A stretch of 64,000 nt of DNA. Source: Streptomyces eurythermus (GTDB taxonomy: Bacteria; Actinomycetota; Actinomycetes; Streptomycetales; Streptomycetaceae). Shown piece after piece: positions 36,405 through 45,133 of the stretch; position 1 is the first letter of the stretch; each line of letters starts with the position of its first letter. Made by a program: the position numbers and the translations under genes. Below the pieces are notes generated by a model. The model was given only the letters and a program-made list of their open reading frames with translations. It was not told the origin of the DNA and did not search any database. The DNA is taken from positions 202,822-266,821 of the forward strand of contig NZ_BMSK01000015.1 in NCBI RefSeq assembly GCF_014649115.1, in the 5' to 3' direction.

Positions 36405-38687
36405 ATGCAACTCGCCGCGATCATCGTGTCGCTGGTCCTGATCGTGGTCGGCGTGGCACTGTTCGGCCGCGCCCTCCTCCAGATCTACAACCACATGCGG
36501 CTGGGCCAGCCGGTACCGGCCGGCACGCGGACCAACGATCCCACCCAGCGCACCCTGACCGTGGTCCGGGAGTTCCTCGGCCACACCCGGATGAACCGCT
36601 GGGGCATCGTGGGCGTGGCGCACTGGTTCGTCGCCGTCGGCTTCTTCACCCTGCTGCTGACGATCGTCAACGCGTTCGGGCAGCTGTTCAAGGCGGAATG
36701 GATCCTGCCGGTCCTCGGCGACTGGGCACCGTACAACGTCTACGTCGAGTTCATCGGCACGATGACCGTGATCGGCATCCTCGTGCTGATCGCGGTCCGC
36801 CAGCTGAGCCACCCGCGCGACCCGGGCCGCAAGTCCCGCTTCGCCGGCTCCAACTTCGGCCAGGCGTACTTCGTCGAGACCGTCATCCTCATCGTCGGCG
36901 TCTGCATCTTCATGCTGCACGCCCTCGAAGGCGCCCAGCACCACGTCGACGGCTACGAGGCCTCGTTCTTCATCTCGTACCCGGTCGTCGCCTGGCTGCG
37001 CGAGATGGACCTCTCCACGCTCCAGAACCTCACCTACTTCTTCGCCGGCCTGAAGATCGCGACCAGCTTCATCTGGATGATCACGGTCTCGCTGAAGACC
37101 GACATGGGTGTGGCCTGGCACCGCTTCCTGGCCTTCCCGAACATCTGGTTCAAGCGCAACGCCGACGGCTCCACCGCGCTCGGCGCGCTCCAGCCCATGA
37201 CCTCGGGCGGCAAGCCGATCGACTTCGAGGACCCGGGCGAGGACGACGTCTTCGGCGTCTCCCAGGTCGAGCAGTTCTCCTGGAAGGGCCTGCTGGACTT
37301 CTCCACCTGCACCGAGTGCGGCCGCTGCCAGTCGCAGTGCCCCGCCTGGAACACCGGCAAGCCGCTCTCGCCGAAGCTGCTGATCATGTCCCTGCGGGAC
37401 CACGCGCACGCCAAGGCGCCGTACCTGCTCGCGGGCGGCGGCAAGACCATGGAGGGCGAGGAGAAGGCGACCGAGGAGCAGCTCGCCTCGGTGCCCGCGG
37501 CCGCGCTGGCCGAGGCCGAGCGCCCGCTGATCGGCACCGCCGAGGAGAACGGCGTCATCGACCCGGACGTGCTGTGGTCCTGCACCACCTGCGGCGCCTG
37601 CGTCGAGCAGTGCCCGGTGGACATCGAGCACGTCGACCACATCGTGGACATGCGCCGCTACCAGGTGATGATCGAGAGCGCCTTCCCCTCCGAGGCGGGC
37701 ACGATGCTCAAGAACCTGGAGAAGAAGGGCAACCCCTGGGGCCTGGCGAAGAAGCAGCGCCTGGAGTGGACCAAGGAGGTCGACTTCGAGGTCCCGGTCG
37801 TCGGCAAGGACATCGAGGACCTCACCGAGGTCGAGTACCTGTACTGGGTCGGCTGCGCCGGTGCCCTGGAGGACCGCGCCAAGAAGACCACCAAAGCCTT
37901 CGCCGAGCTGCTGCACATCGCGGGCGTGAAGTTCGCGATCATGGGCGGCGACGAGAAGTGCACCGGTGACTCCGCCCGCCGCCTGGGCAACGAGCCGTTG
38001 TTCCAGGAGCTGGGCATGGAGAACGTCATGGCCCTGAACACGGCGTTCGGCGAGGAACTGGACGACGACGGCAAGGTCACCCCGGAGTCGCGGAAGCCGA
38101 AGTCCGCGAAGAAGATCGTCGCGACCTGCCCGCACTGCCTGAACACGATCGGCAACGAGTACCCGCAGCTCGGCGGCGACTACGAGGTCATCCACCACAC
38201 CCAGCTGCTCCAGCACCTGGTGGACGAGGGCAAGCTGATCCCCGTCACCCCGGTCGAGGGCATCATCACCTACCACGACCCCTGCTACCTGGGCCGCCAC
38301 AACAAGATCTACACGCCCCCGCGCGAGATCATCGGCAAGGTCCCGGGCCTCAGGAACGAGGAGATGCACCGCCACAAGGAACGCGGCTTCTGCTGCGGCG
38401 CCGGCGGCGCCCGGATGTGGATGGAGGAGCGGATCGGCAAGCGCATCAACAACGAGCGCGTCGACGAGGCCCTGTCCCTCAACCCGGACATCGTCTCCAC
38501 CGCCTGCCCGTTCTGCCTCGTCATGCTCACCGACTCGGTGAACGGCAAGAAGAACGACGGCAAGGCGAAGGAGTCGATCCAGGTGGTCGACGTCGCCCAG
38601 CTGCTCCTGGAGTCCGTCAAGACGCCGGTCGACCCGGCGGGTGACGCGGAGACCGAGAGCGCGCCGGAGCCGGAGCCGGTGAAGTAG
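36405..38687 (+). CDS. Membrane Fe-S oxidoreductase, EtfD-like (heterodisulfide-reductase/CCG type)
   Basis: A 760-residue protein. Residues ~1-235 have about six transmembrane helices resembling a heme-b/quinone-binding NarI-like part. Next come two ferredoxin-type 4Fe-4S motifs, CTECGRCQSQCP (~305) and CTTCGACVEQCP (~400), and two CCG-type cysteine-rich domains (ATCPHCLNTIG; DPCYLGRHNKIY and later GFCCGAGGARMWMEE, TACPFCLVML). This matches mycobacterial Rv0338c/EtfD, which passes electrons from fatty-acid beta-oxidation via ETF to the membrane quinone pool. The ATG at 36405 follows CAGGAG. It stands alone between a 200-bp promoter region and a perfect terminator. Confidence 0.9.
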   Translation: MQLAAIIVSLVLIVVGVALFGRALLQIYNHMRLGQPVPAGTRTNDPTQRTLTVVREFLGHTRMNRWGIVGVAHWFVAVGFFTLLLTIVNAFGQLFKAEWILPVLGDWAPYNVYVEFIGTMTVIGILVLIAVRQLSHPRDPGRKSRFAGSNFGQAYFVETVILIVGVCIFMLHALEGAQHHVDGYEASFFISYPVVAWLREMDLSTLQNLTYFFAGLKIATSFIWMITVSLKTDMGVAWHRFLAFPNIWFKRNADGSTALGALQPMTSGGKPIDFEDPGEDDVFGVSQVEQFSWKGLLDFSTCTECGRCQSQCPAWNTGKPLSPKLLIMSLRDHAHAKAPYLLAGGGKTMEGEEKATEEQLASVPAAALAEAERPLIGTAEENGVIDPDVLWSCTTCGACVEQCPVDIEHVDHIVDMRRYQVMIESAFPSEAGTMLKNLEKKGNPWGLAKKQRLEWTKEVDFEVPVVGKDIEDLTEVEYLYWVGCAGALEDRAKKTTKAFAELLHIAGVKFAIMGGDEKCTGDSARRLGNEPLFQELGMENVMALNTAFGEELDDDGKVTPESRKPKSAKKIVATCPHCLNTIGNEYPQLGGDYEVIHHTQLLQHLVDEGKLIPVTPVEGIITYHDPCYLGRHNKIYTPPREIIGKVPGLRNEEMHRHKERGFCCGAGGARMWMEERIGKRINNERVDEALSLNPDIVSTACPFCLVMLTDSVNGKKNDGKAKESIQVVDVAQLLLESVKTPVDPAGDAETESAPEPEPVK

Positions 38688-38707
38688 CTCCGCTCCCCCC
38701 GACGTAC

Positions 38708-38740
38708 GGCGCCCCCTGCTTCGCACAGGCAGGGGGCGCC
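38708..38740. terminator. Terminator hairpin
   Basis: A perfect 12-bp stem (38708-38719 with 38729-38740), 9-nt loop, 20 nt after the Fe-S oxidoreductase stop. Confidence 0.8.
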
Positions 38741-38800
38741 GTCGTGTCCTGGGCATCCGGCTCAGGTGTCGTCGGGGCCGGTATCCGCTGTCGGCCCGGC

Positions 38801-39139
38801 TCAGGCGCCCTTGGGGCCGGCCTGCTGGACCACGTCGAAGGACCACAGGGTCGAGCCGGAGGCGGCCGGCTTCGGACGCTCGCCGCCTTCGCCGCCACCC
38901 TCGCCGCCGCCCTGGTGCGCGGCCTTCATCGGCCCCTCCATCCAGGCCTGGAAGGACTCCTCGTCCCGCCAGCGGGTGTAGACGAGGTACTGGTCGGTGC
39001 CCTCCACGGGCCGCAGCAGCTCGAACCACTCGAAGCCGTCGGAGTTCTCCACCGCGTGGGCCCGCGAGGCGAACCGCTTCTCCAGCACCTCCCGCTGCTC
39101 GGCGGGAACGGTCAGCACGTTGATCTTCACTACGCTCAT
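38801..39139 (-). CDS. Antibiotic-biosynthesis-monooxygenase (ABM) family protein
   Basis: A 112-residue ferredoxin-fold ABM protein (dimeric alpha/beta barrel). The core is VVKINVLTVPAEQREVLEKR, then NSDGFEWFELLRPVEGTDQY and RWRDEESFQAWMEGPMKAAHQ. Members include heme-degrading and quinol-type monooxygenases; the specific role is not clear here. A Gly/Glu-rich insertion sits at residues ~84-95. The ATG at 39139 is preferred over one six codons upstream, because MSVVKI begins the core. It is convergent with the Fe-S oxidoreductase gene and divergent from the YIP1 gene. Confidence 0.87.
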   Translation of the reverse strand: MSVVKINVLTVPAEQREVLEKRFASRAHAVENSDGFEWFELLRPVEGTDQYLVYTRWRDEESFQAWMEGPMKAAHQGGGEGGGEGGERPKPAASGSTLWSFDVVQQAGPKGA

Positions 39140-39306
39140 GGACCCATCCTGGACCATCAGGCCCCGCCGAACGGCGTGGAACCCCGAGGGAATTCAGGGT
39201 GAGGTGCCTGACGGTCCCTTAGGGGATGTCACAGGTCGGCCGCAAAGCCGGGCGAAGGCCACAGGCCCCGTCACGCGGGCCCGCCGGACCAGGTACGTTC
39301 GATGAC

Positions 39307-40287
39307 GTGGCTGGATTCAGGATCGGACGCGGGGGCAGGGACGACCGTACCCCCCAAGGACAGCAGGCGCCCCAGGGACCGTCGTACGGACACGGGCACG
39401 GCCCCGCGCAGCCCGGCGGACCGGCGTACGGGCAGCCGCCGCACGGCCGCCCGGGCCCCTCGGGTCCCGCGGGCCCCTCGTACGGCTACCCGTCGGCGCC
39501 CCAGCCGCCGTACCCGCACCAGGGACAGCCGGGACAGCCCTACGGCTACCCGGGCGGCGGTGCCGACGACGGCCCCGAGTACTTCGGCGACGGCGGCTAC
39601 CCGGGCGGCGGCCACGGCACGCACGACCCCTACGCGGCGAACCAGCCGGGCCACACCCAGGCGTTCTCGGTCGACGAGGCCGCGACCTACACCCAGGGGG
39701 CGACCTACCAGGCCGGCTCGGCCGCCGCGCCGGCCGCCCCGATCGGCCCGCCGCTGCACTGGAAGGACCTGCTGAAGGGGATCGTGCTCGCCCCGAACGA
39801 GACGTTCCTGCGCATGCGGGACTACACGATGTGGATCCCCGCCCTCATCGTGACCTTCCTCTACGGCCTCCTCGCCGTCTTCGGCTTCGACGGCGCCCGC
39901 CAGGACGCGATCAGCGCCACCCTGTCCAACGCGGTGCCGATCGTGCTGGTGACGGCGGTCGTGATGGTGCTGGGCCTGTTCGTCCTCGGCGCGGTCACCC
40001 ACACCCTGGCCCGCCAGCTCGGCGGCGACGGCGCCTGGCAGCCCACGGTGGGCCTGTCCATGCTGATCACAGCCCTCACCGACGCGCCCCGGCTGATCGT
40101 CGCCATGTTCTTCGGCGGCGACGCCGGCTTCGTCCAGATCCTCGGCTGGGCCACCTGGATCGGCGCCGGCGCCCTGCTGACCCTGATGGTCTCCCGCTCC
40201 CACGACCTGCCCTGGCCGAGGGCGCTGGGCGCGTCGGCGATCCAGCTGATCGCGCTGCTGTCGATCGTGAAGCTCGGCACGTTCTAA
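39307..40287 (+). CDS. YIP1 family membrane protein with Gly/Pro/Tyr-rich N-terminus
   Basis: A 326-residue protein. The first ~145 residues are low complexity with Gly, Pro, Tyr and Gln (SYGYPS, GQPYGYPGGG), and so probably disordered and cytoplasmic. The rest is a YIP1-type domain: DLLKGIVLAPNETFLRMRDY, then five hydrophobic helices ending in QLIALLSIVKLGTF. YIP1 proteins sit in membranes; their bacterial role is unknown. The GTG at 39307 (VAGFRIGRG) is preferred because the region before it is a short leader with little coding character. A strong terminator follows. Confidence 0.85.
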   Translation: MAGFRIGRGGRDDRTPQGQQAPQGPSYGHGHGPAQPGGPAYGQPPHGRPGPSGPAGPSYGYPSAPQPPYPHQGQPGQPYGYPGGGADDGPEYFGDGGYPGGGHGTHDPYAANQPGHTQAFSVDEAATYTQGATYQAGSAAAPAAPIGPPLHWKDLLKGIVLAPNETFLRMRDYTMWIPALIVTFLYGLLAVFGFDGARQDAISATLSNAVPIVLVTAVVMVLGLFVLGAVTHTLARQLGGDGAWQPTVGLSMLITALTDAPRLIVAMFFGGDAGFVQILGWATWIGAGALLTLMVSRSHDLPWPRALGASAIQLIALLSIVKLGTF

Positions 40288-40312
40288 GTACCGGCTGGTT
40301 TACCGGCGCACA

Positions 40313-40343
40313 GGAAAGGGGCCCCCGCACGGGGCCCCTTTCC
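40313..40343. terminator. Bidirectional terminator hairpin
   Basis: A perfect 12-bp stem (40313-40324 with 40332-40343), 7-nt loop, between the convergent YIP1 and phosphoribosyltransferase genes. Confidence 0.85.
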
Positions 40344-40371
40344 CATGTCTTCTACGTCCGCGCGCCGGAGG

Positions 40372-40875
40372 CTAGGCGTCGAGAACCTGCCCGGACCGCT
40401 TCACGACGGGCGGCTCGACGCTCCAGGGGAAGTTGATCCAGTCGTCGGTCCGCTTCCACACGTACTCGCACTTCACGAGCGAGTGGGACTTCTCGTAGAC
40501 CACCGCGGAGCGCACCTCGGCGACGGTGTCCAGGCAGAAGTCACGGACGAGCTTGAGCGTCTTGCCGGTGTCGGCGACGTCGTCGGTGATCAGGACCTTC
40601 TTGTCGGAGAAGTCGATCACGTTGGGAACGGGGGCGAGCATGACCGGCATCTCCAGGGTGGTCCCCACACCGGTGTAGAACTCCACGTTGACCAGGTGGA
40701 TGTTCTTGCAGTCGAGGGCGTAGGCGAGCCCGCCAGCGACGAAGACACCGCCCCGGGCGATGCTCAGCACGATGTCGGGCTCGTACCCGTCGTCGGCGAT
40801 GGTCTGCGCCAGCTCCCGGACAGCGGTGCCGAACCGCTCGTAGGTCAGATTCTCCCGCACGTCTGCGCTGCTCAT
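40372..40875 (-). CDS. Purine-type phosphoribosyltransferase (Gpt/xanthine-PRT-like)
   Basis: A 167-residue type I PRTase. The PRPP-binding loop is KVLITDDVADTGKTLKLV (about residues 89-106), the pyrophosphate loop is VLSIARGGVFVAG, and the hood and purine-binding region contain SAVVYEKSHSLVKCEYVWKRTDDWINFPW. Members transfer phosphoribosyl to xanthine, guanine or hypoxanthine; the C-terminal WINFPW-type segment is typical of the Gpt group. The ATG at 40875 starts SSADVRENLTYERF. The dcd gene ends 13 nt upstream on the same strand, so the two nucleotide-metabolism genes form an operon. Confidence 0.9.
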   Translation of the reverse strand: MSSADVRENLTYERFGTAVRELAQTIADDGYEPDIVLSIARGGVFVAGGLAYALDCKNIHLVNVEFYTGVGTTLEMPVMLAPVPNVIDFSDKKVLITDDVADTGKTLKLVRDFCLDTVAEVRSAVVYEKSHSLVKCEYVWKRTDDWINFPWSVEPPVVKRSGQVLDA

Positions 40876-40888
40876 GCTGTGGTAGCCC

Positions 40889-41464
40889 TCACACCTGGGT
40901 CCGATGGAAATTGAGGAAGGACCGCGAGGCGGTCGGCCCGCGCTGCCCCTGGTACCGCGAGCCGTAGCGCTCACTGCCGTACGGGGACTCGGCGGGCGAG
41001 GTCAGCCGGAACATGCACAGCTGCCCGATCTTCATGCCCGGCCACAGCTTGATGGGGAGCGTGGCGAGGTTGGACAGCTCGAGGGTGACGTGCCCGCTGA
41101 AGCCGGGGTCGATGAACCCGGCGGTGGAGTGCGTGACCAGCCCGAGCCGCCCGAGCGAACTCTTCCCCTCGAGTCGCGAGGCGAGGTCGTCGGGCAGCGT
41201 GATGACCTCGTAGGTGGAGGCGAGCACGAACTCCCCGGGGTGCAGGATGAACGGCTCGTCCCCGTCCGGCTCCACCAGCCGCGTCAGGTCCGCCTGCTCG
41301 ATGGAGGGGTCGATGTGCGGGTAGCGGTGGTTCTCGAACACCCGGAAGTACCGGTCCAGCCGCACGTCGATGCTCGACGGCTGCACCATGGATTCGTCAT
41401 AGGGATCGATCCGTACCCGCCCGGCGTCGATCTCGGCCCGGATGTCCTTGTCTGAGAGAAGCAC
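40889..41464 (-). CDS. dcd: dCTP deaminase
   Basis: Deaminates dCTP to dUTP on the way to dTTP. The 191-residue product has the trimeric dUTPase-fold motifs SSIDVRLDRYFRVF, HPGEFVLASTYE, LASRLEGKSSLGRLGLVTHST (where the catalytic Glu and Ser/Arg lie) and GFSGHVTLEL, and ends with RYQGQRGPTASR. The length equals the family norm. The GTG at 41464 gives VLLSDKDIRAEID; an in-frame extension upstream has no similarity. The presumed operon with the PRTase follows. Confidence 0.97.
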   Translation of the reverse strand: MLLSDKDIRAEIDAGRVRIDPYDESMVQPSSIDVRLDRYFRVFENHRYPHIDPSIEQADLTRLVEPDGDEPFILHPGEFVLASTYEVITLPDDLASRLEGKSSLGRLGLVTHSTAGFIDPGFSGHVTLELSNLATLPIKLWPGMKIGQLCMFRLTSPAESPYGSERYGSRYQGQRGPTASRSFLNFHRTQV

Positions 41465-41566
41465 GTAGCGAGGATACGCAAGGCGCGCGGAACCATCGCA
41501 ATCACGACGGCGCCGCGCGCTCCCCGTCACGCCCCGACTACGGCCGGTGCGGTCCTGCTCTCCCGC

Positions 41567-41725
41567 CTACCGCTTCTCCAACACGACAGGCACCGCGCTC
41601 CGCAGCCGGGCGCATCGCGGACACCGCACGAGCCGGCCGGGGCCGAGCCGCTCGGCCTGCTGCATCGGGAACGAAGCGGTGCTGAAGACGTGCCCGTCCG
41701 CGCAGCGGACGACGGTGCGTTGCAT
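41567..41725 (-). CDS. Small CxxC protein, 52 residues
   Basis: An ATG at 41725 opens MQRTVVRCADGHVFSTASFP, then the frame holds RLVRCPRCARLRSAVPVVLE. One Cys-x-x-x-His at the N-terminus plus one CPRC make a likely single zinc knuckle. No operon partner is obvious; dcd lies 100 nt downstream on the same strand. Similar short zinc-ribbon proteins are common in Streptomyces, but the function is unknown. Confidence 0.68.
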   Translation of the reverse strand: MQRTVVRCADGHVFSTASFPMQQAERLGPGRLVRCPRCARLRSAVPVVLEKR

Positions 41726-41962
41726 CAAGTCCCTCAAGTCCCTTCCCCAAGAGCCGCGTCCGGCGTTCTGCCCGGACGCCAAAAGCCACATTACGGGATC
41801 AAAGAGACGACTCACCAGGCGGCACTCCGGCCCCCACGGTACGCCCCAACTCACGCCCCTCGCAGCCGGATCCCACGCCCTGAGAACACTCGGCTCCCGA
41901 GATGATGTAGAGTGAGCGAGCGTCCGGACAAGGGATTCTCCGAACCCCATGTCCGTACATAC

Positions 41963-42036
41963 GCGGGTGTAGTTTAATGGTAGAACATCAGCTTCCCAAG
42001 CTGAGAGCGCGAGTTCGATTCTCGTCACCCGCTCCA
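41963..42036 (+). tRNA. tRNA-Gly (anticodon CCC)
   Basis: A 74-nt gene including encoded CCA. The acceptor stem GCGGGTG (41963-41969) pairs with CACCCGC (42026-42032), followed by T and CCA (42034-42036). The anticodon loop CTTCCCAAG gives CCC, and the T-arm loop reads GTTCGATTC. Its 3' half (41991-42034) is the integration site of the mobile elements to the right. A terminator hairpin follows at 42042. Confidence 0.97.
41991..42034. repeat. Attachment-site core, left copy (44 bp, inside the tRNA)
   Basis: Identical for 44 bp to 60954-60997. It runs from the anticodon loop to the end of the acceptor stem plus one base, and the flanks differ outside it. This is the tRNA-derived att core of element A. 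It leaves the tRNA intact, as is usual for tRNA-targeting tyrosine integrases. Confidence 0.93.
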
Positions 42037-42041
42037 GAGAA

Positions 42042-42068
42042 AAACCCCAGGTCAGCGGCCTGGGGTTT
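42042..42068 (+). terminator. Terminator after tRNA-Gly
   Basis: A 10-bp stem (42042-42051 with 42059-42068) followed by a T-rich GTTTGTTTG run. Its loop-stem core CCAGGTCAGCGGCCTGG echoes the hairpin after the right att copy (61005-61031). Confidence 0.85.
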
Positions 42069-42098
42069 GTTTGTTGTCTAGACCAATTCGAGGGCGGC

Positions 42099-42115
42099 GT
42101 GCCCTTCGCGTGCCC
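42099..42115. promoter_or_regulatory. Putative integrase arm site, left end
   Basis: GTGCCC-N5-GTGCCC lies 65 bp inside the left att core. The same motif occurs at the right end of element A (60829-60845), and a GTGCCA variant at the same distance inside element B (61060-61076). Paired direct repeats near att cores fit integrase arm sites. Confidence 0.55.
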
Positions 42116-42508
42116 TAAGTCGAGGTGAAGGGGCGGGCTGAGGGGTCTTGCGTGGCAGTTGGGAGCCATGGGGTGCCGGGCCATCTCGCATCGTGAGATC
42201 GATTTCGTGTGATCCGCACCATAAGCAGGCTGGATTCGTGTGAAGTCGCGTACGCGAAGCCGGGTGCGGCTACGTCCAGGGCCACGTGATGGGCCGGCCC
42301 TCGTCCAGCAACGGAGTTCGAGGACGGAGCGGGCCACTCCTAGCTTCCGTTCGCGGACTGCCGTTGGTGCCGGGCCTCGTCCAGTAGAGGTCGTCCAAGA
42401 GGGAGGAGCGGGCTCTCTTTTCCCGGAGAGCGTCACTGCCACGGCCGGCGCCGGGGCGGCCCCCGGCGCTCGCCCCGTCCGCGGACAGGAGCCCTCCACC
42501 TGGCTGCG

Positions 42509-42673
42509 GGCCCAGTGATCGCCGGGAAGAGTCGAGTCTTCCGCGATGTACTCGGCGTACTCGTCGGCACTGAGGAGGCCGTTCGCCATCACGTCGTCCG
42601 TGCGGAGTCGCTGCTGAGCGGCACCGAACTGGTCCAGGCCCCGGGTGGCGACGGCAACCACCAACAGTTCCGC
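42509..42673 (-). pseudogene. Possible gene remnant
   Basis: The minus strand reads ELLVVAVATRGLDQFGAAQ and then LLSADEYAEYIAEDSTLPGD, a stretch with normal amino-acid balance. Before and after it the frame turns to Arg/Pro/Gly-rich shadow. No family is recognised and no start or stop defines a gene, so I treat it as a likely relic. Confidence 0.28.
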
Positions 42674-42815
42674 CTCGTCTGACCGAGCGGGGGCAGCGGC
42701 GGGACCTTCAACGCCCTTGGACCAGCAGAGGTCCCGGACCGGCTCACGGCCTCGCGGTTGTCCAACGTCCCGACGGCTGCCGCGCCAACCTCGGCGATGT
42801 CCACGCTTTCCGAGC

Positions 42816-42857
42816 ATGGTGAAGCCCGACACCCAATGGGATGCCGGGCTTCACCAT
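42816..42857. terminator. Long imperfect inverted repeat
   Basis: Arms 42816-42835 and 42837-42857 pair almost throughout, with one bulge and few mismatches; the first 13 bp (ATGGTGAAGCCCG) are perfect. It lies about 100 nt beyond the DUF317 stop (42960) on the minus strand, so it may terminate that gene. Confidence 0.5.
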
Positions 42858-42959
42858 TCCGGTCGGGGCGGAAGCGACCGGGGCCATGTCGTAGTGCGGG
42901 CGCGTAACGGCCCCGGTCCACAGGCCCTCGGGTTTATCCGCCCGCATCGGGCTGGGCCG

Positions 42960-43760
42960 TCAGATGGCCGGAGCGCGCAGGAGTCGGTCCCGGGTGCTCT
43001 CCGGGAGCACCCGGCGCAGGACTGGCGCGGTGGAGCTGACCGAGCGGGCGAAGGCGGCGACCAGGTCGTGGGGGACGCCGGAGCTGAAGGATGCCGCCCA
43101 CAGGCACCCCCCGCCGAGCACCGGCTCGGCCCACGCCTGCCACCCCTCCAGCTCCTCCCCCACGTCGCGGGTGAGGGTCTGGGGGGCGCCGTCCTGGATG
43201 AGGGGCGGCACCGTGCCGTAGCTGAGGTGGGTGGTGAAGGTCGCGTCCATCGCTCCCGTGTGCGGCTGGTCGATGTCGAGGAGCCAGCCGTGCCCGGTGA
43301 CGGCCTCAAGGACCAGCTCGGTGCCGCCGCACGGGGTTGCGGGGTGCCGGCGTGCGTCGAGCGCGACGAGGAAGTCGGCGATGGCCTCCCCGGGGACATC
43401 GGGGGTGAAGTACGCCGACCACTGCGCGAGCGGACTGCTCGTGTCCGCACGGGCCGATACGTGCCAGGCGATCGGCAGGTCCCCGAGCAGGAAAGGCTCG
43501 TCCGCCAGGACCCATTGGGCCCACCGCAGGGTATCGGGGCTGAGGTGCAGGACGGTGCTGCGCACAACCTGCCGGTCCTCCGGTGCCTCGTCCGGCTCCC
43601 GCAGGCCGCGGACCATCGTCAGGCTCGTCCAGCCCATAGCGGCGAGGGTGTCATAGAGGCGGCCGTCGTCGCCGGCCAGGTGGCGGGGGCCGACCCAGCA
43701 GGCCGCCGGGATCTGGCCGGGGGCGGAGGGGTCGAGCGGGATGTCAGGGTTCAGGGGCAC
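42960..43760 (-). CDS. DUF317 domain protein
   Basis: A 266-residue protein. The DUF317 pattern is seen as WVGPRHLAGDDGRLYDTLAA, then SAYFTPDVPGEAIADFLVAL, and the C-terminal CLWAASFSSGVPHDLVAAFA followed by RSVSSTAPVLRR. DUF317 proteins are common in Streptomyces, including in mobile elements, and have no known activity. The GTG at 43760 (VPLNPDIPLDPS) follows CTGGAG and is preferred. A much longer open frame upstream is the shadow of the integrase gene. Confidence 0.78.
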   Translation of the reverse strand: MPLNPDIPLDPSAPGQIPAACWVGPRHLAGDDGRLYDTLAAMGWTSLTMVRGLREPDEAPEDRQVVRSTVLHLSPDTLRWAQWVLADEPFLLGDLPIAWHVSARADTSSPLAQWSAYFTPDVPGEAIADFLVALDARRHPATPCGGTELVLEAVTGHGWLLDIDQPHTGAMDATFTTHLSYGTVPPLIQDGAPQTLTRDVGEELEGWQAWAEPVLGGGCLWAASFSSGVPHDLVAAFARSVSSTAPVLRRVLPESTRDRLLRAPAI

Positions 43761-43981
43761 CTCCAGGGTGAGGGGATCTATTGGCCTCCGCACGCGGTGC
43801 AGCGGGGACGAGGCGGTGGCTGAACGGGAGACTGCCAGGCCAGTTTTACGGCGACCTCGGGCGGCTCCTGACAAAGGACCCCGAGGAAGTCCGTGGGCAT
43901 CACCCGGGTAGCGCTGTGCTGTGAGCCGGACAGGTTGCGCCTGGCCCTGCGTGAACCGGCCGGACCCGCGTGCGTGCGTCC

Positions 43982-45133
43982 TCATCCTTCGCGCGCTGTG
44001 CGCTTGTCGGCGAGCGACTCGCTCAGTTGCTGCCGGACCTCGGCGTCGATGCCCTGGGCCAGCTTGCGCTGGTGCTTCGCCGTCGAGTGCTGGTAGATCA
44101 GCTGGGCGCGCTCCGAGGACTGGCCGGCGCGGACCATGAGGTCCTTCAGCTTGGCGCCGGTGTCGGCGGCGAGGGTGTTGCCGGTGTGCCGCAGGTCGTA
44201 GAAGCGGAAGTTGCCCGGCATGCCGACCTGCTTCCTCGCCTTGCGCCACTTGCGGCCGAAGGTCGAGCGGCGGAACGGGGCGCCCTTCTCACCGACGAAG
44301 AGGAGGCCGTCCGGCTCCTTCTCCGCGAACCACCGAAGGTGCCGGCGCAGCTCCGGCAGCAGGAAGTCGGGCAGGTACACGGTGCGCTTGCCCGCTCGGG
44401 TCTTGGGGGCGCCGGTGACCCGCCTGCCGTTCGTCAGCTCCGGCGACGCGTGCGTGATACGCAGGGAGCACTCGTCGAGATCGACACTGTGGCGGCGCAG
44501 CTCGGCCAGTTCCTCGGGGCGGAGGGAGGCGAAGGCGCCGAGCAGGACCATGAGCCGCCAGCGCGGACCCATGGCGTCGGCGAGGTCGAAGACCTGCTCC
44601 ACGGTCGCGGTGGGGCGCTCGTCGGCCTCCTCCTTGCCGGCGCCCTTGATGCGGCACGGGTTGGTCGGGAGCAGGTCGTCGTCGACCGCGGTCTGCAGGA
44701 TCGCCTTCAGCAGCCGGTACGACTTGGCGACCGTGGTGGCGCCCGTCTCCTTCCGCCGTTCGGCACGCCAGGCGCGGACGGAGGGCGGGGTGACTTCGTC
44801 CAGGTCCTTGCCGCCGAACGTTGGCAGGATGTGCAGGCGGAGCAGGCCGCTGTAGCGGTCGACCGTGGTCGGTGCCAGACCGCGTTCCTCCAGCCACCGC
44901 AGGGCGTACTTCTCGAAGTTGACCGCGCCGGCGTCCGGGTTCCGCCACCGGTTGCGGTCGATGTCCGCGCGGACCAGGTTGAGCCAGTCCTGCGCGTCGG
45001 TCTTGGTGTCGAACGTCTCGGGGGCCTTGTGACGGGTCCCGTCCGGGCCGACGTAACGGGCCTGCCACCGGCCGGAGGCGAGCCGGCGTACGGTGCCGAA
45101 CTCGCGTCGGCGCTGGGGTCTGCGTCCTGCCAT
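43982..45133 (-). CDS. int: Tyrosine integrase of element A
   Basis: A 383-residue site-specific recombinase. The N-terminal arm-binding part (RWQARYVGPDGTRHKAPETF) and core-binding domain (YALRWLEERGLAPTTVDRYS) are followed by the catalytic domain, with Arg in SLRPEELAELRRH, the box-II segment YDLRHTGNTLAADTG and the nucleophile Tyr in AQLIYQHSTAKHQ. Tyr replaces the usual His of HxLRHT, which is frequent in this clade. It overlaps the excisionase stop by 1 nt (TGATG at 45133). It is about half identical by eye to the second integrase at 61049, including the shared GEKGAPFRRSTFGRKWRKAR. The gene end lies about 1.95 kb from the att core, farther than is typical. Confidence 0.95.
   Translation of the reverse strand: MAGRRPQRRREFGTVRRLASGRWQARYVGPDGTRHKAPETFDTKTDAQDWLNLVRADIDRNRWRNPDAGAVNFEKYALRWLEERGLAPTTVDRYSGLLRLHILPTFGGKDLDEVTPPSVRAWRAERRKETGATTVAKSYRLLKAILQTAVDDDLLPTNPCRIKGAGKEEADERPTATVEQVFDLADAMGPRWRLMVLLGAFASLRPEELAELRRHSVDLDECSLRITHASPELTNGRRVTGAPKTRAGKRTVYLPDFLLPELRRHLRWFAEKEPDGLLFVGEKGAPFRRSTFGRKWRKARKQVGMPGNFRFYDLRHTGNTLAADTGAKLKDLMVRAGQSSERAQLIYQHSTAKHQRKLAQGIDAEVRQQLSESLADKRTAREG

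Larger units (their letters stand above)
42116..42959. other. Gene-poor left flank of element A
   Basis: About 840 bp without a convincing intact gene. It holds one possible gene scrap (42509-42673) and one long stem-loop (42816-42857). Long minus-strand open frames here are mostly GC-rich shadow and partly the antisense of the tRNA. Confidence 0.5.

Noticed and set aside
41567..42832. A long minus-strand open frame through the tRNA and the left flank of element A
   Set aside because: Its middle part is the antisense of tRNA-Gly, and most of the rest is Arg/Pro/Gly-rich shadow. Only the 52-residue protein at 41567-41725 and a possible remnant at 42509-42673 look natural.
42960..44249. Longer version of the DUF317 gene starting inside the integrase gene
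   Set aside because: The added residues are shadow of the integrase and lack domain signal; the GTG at 43760 fits better.
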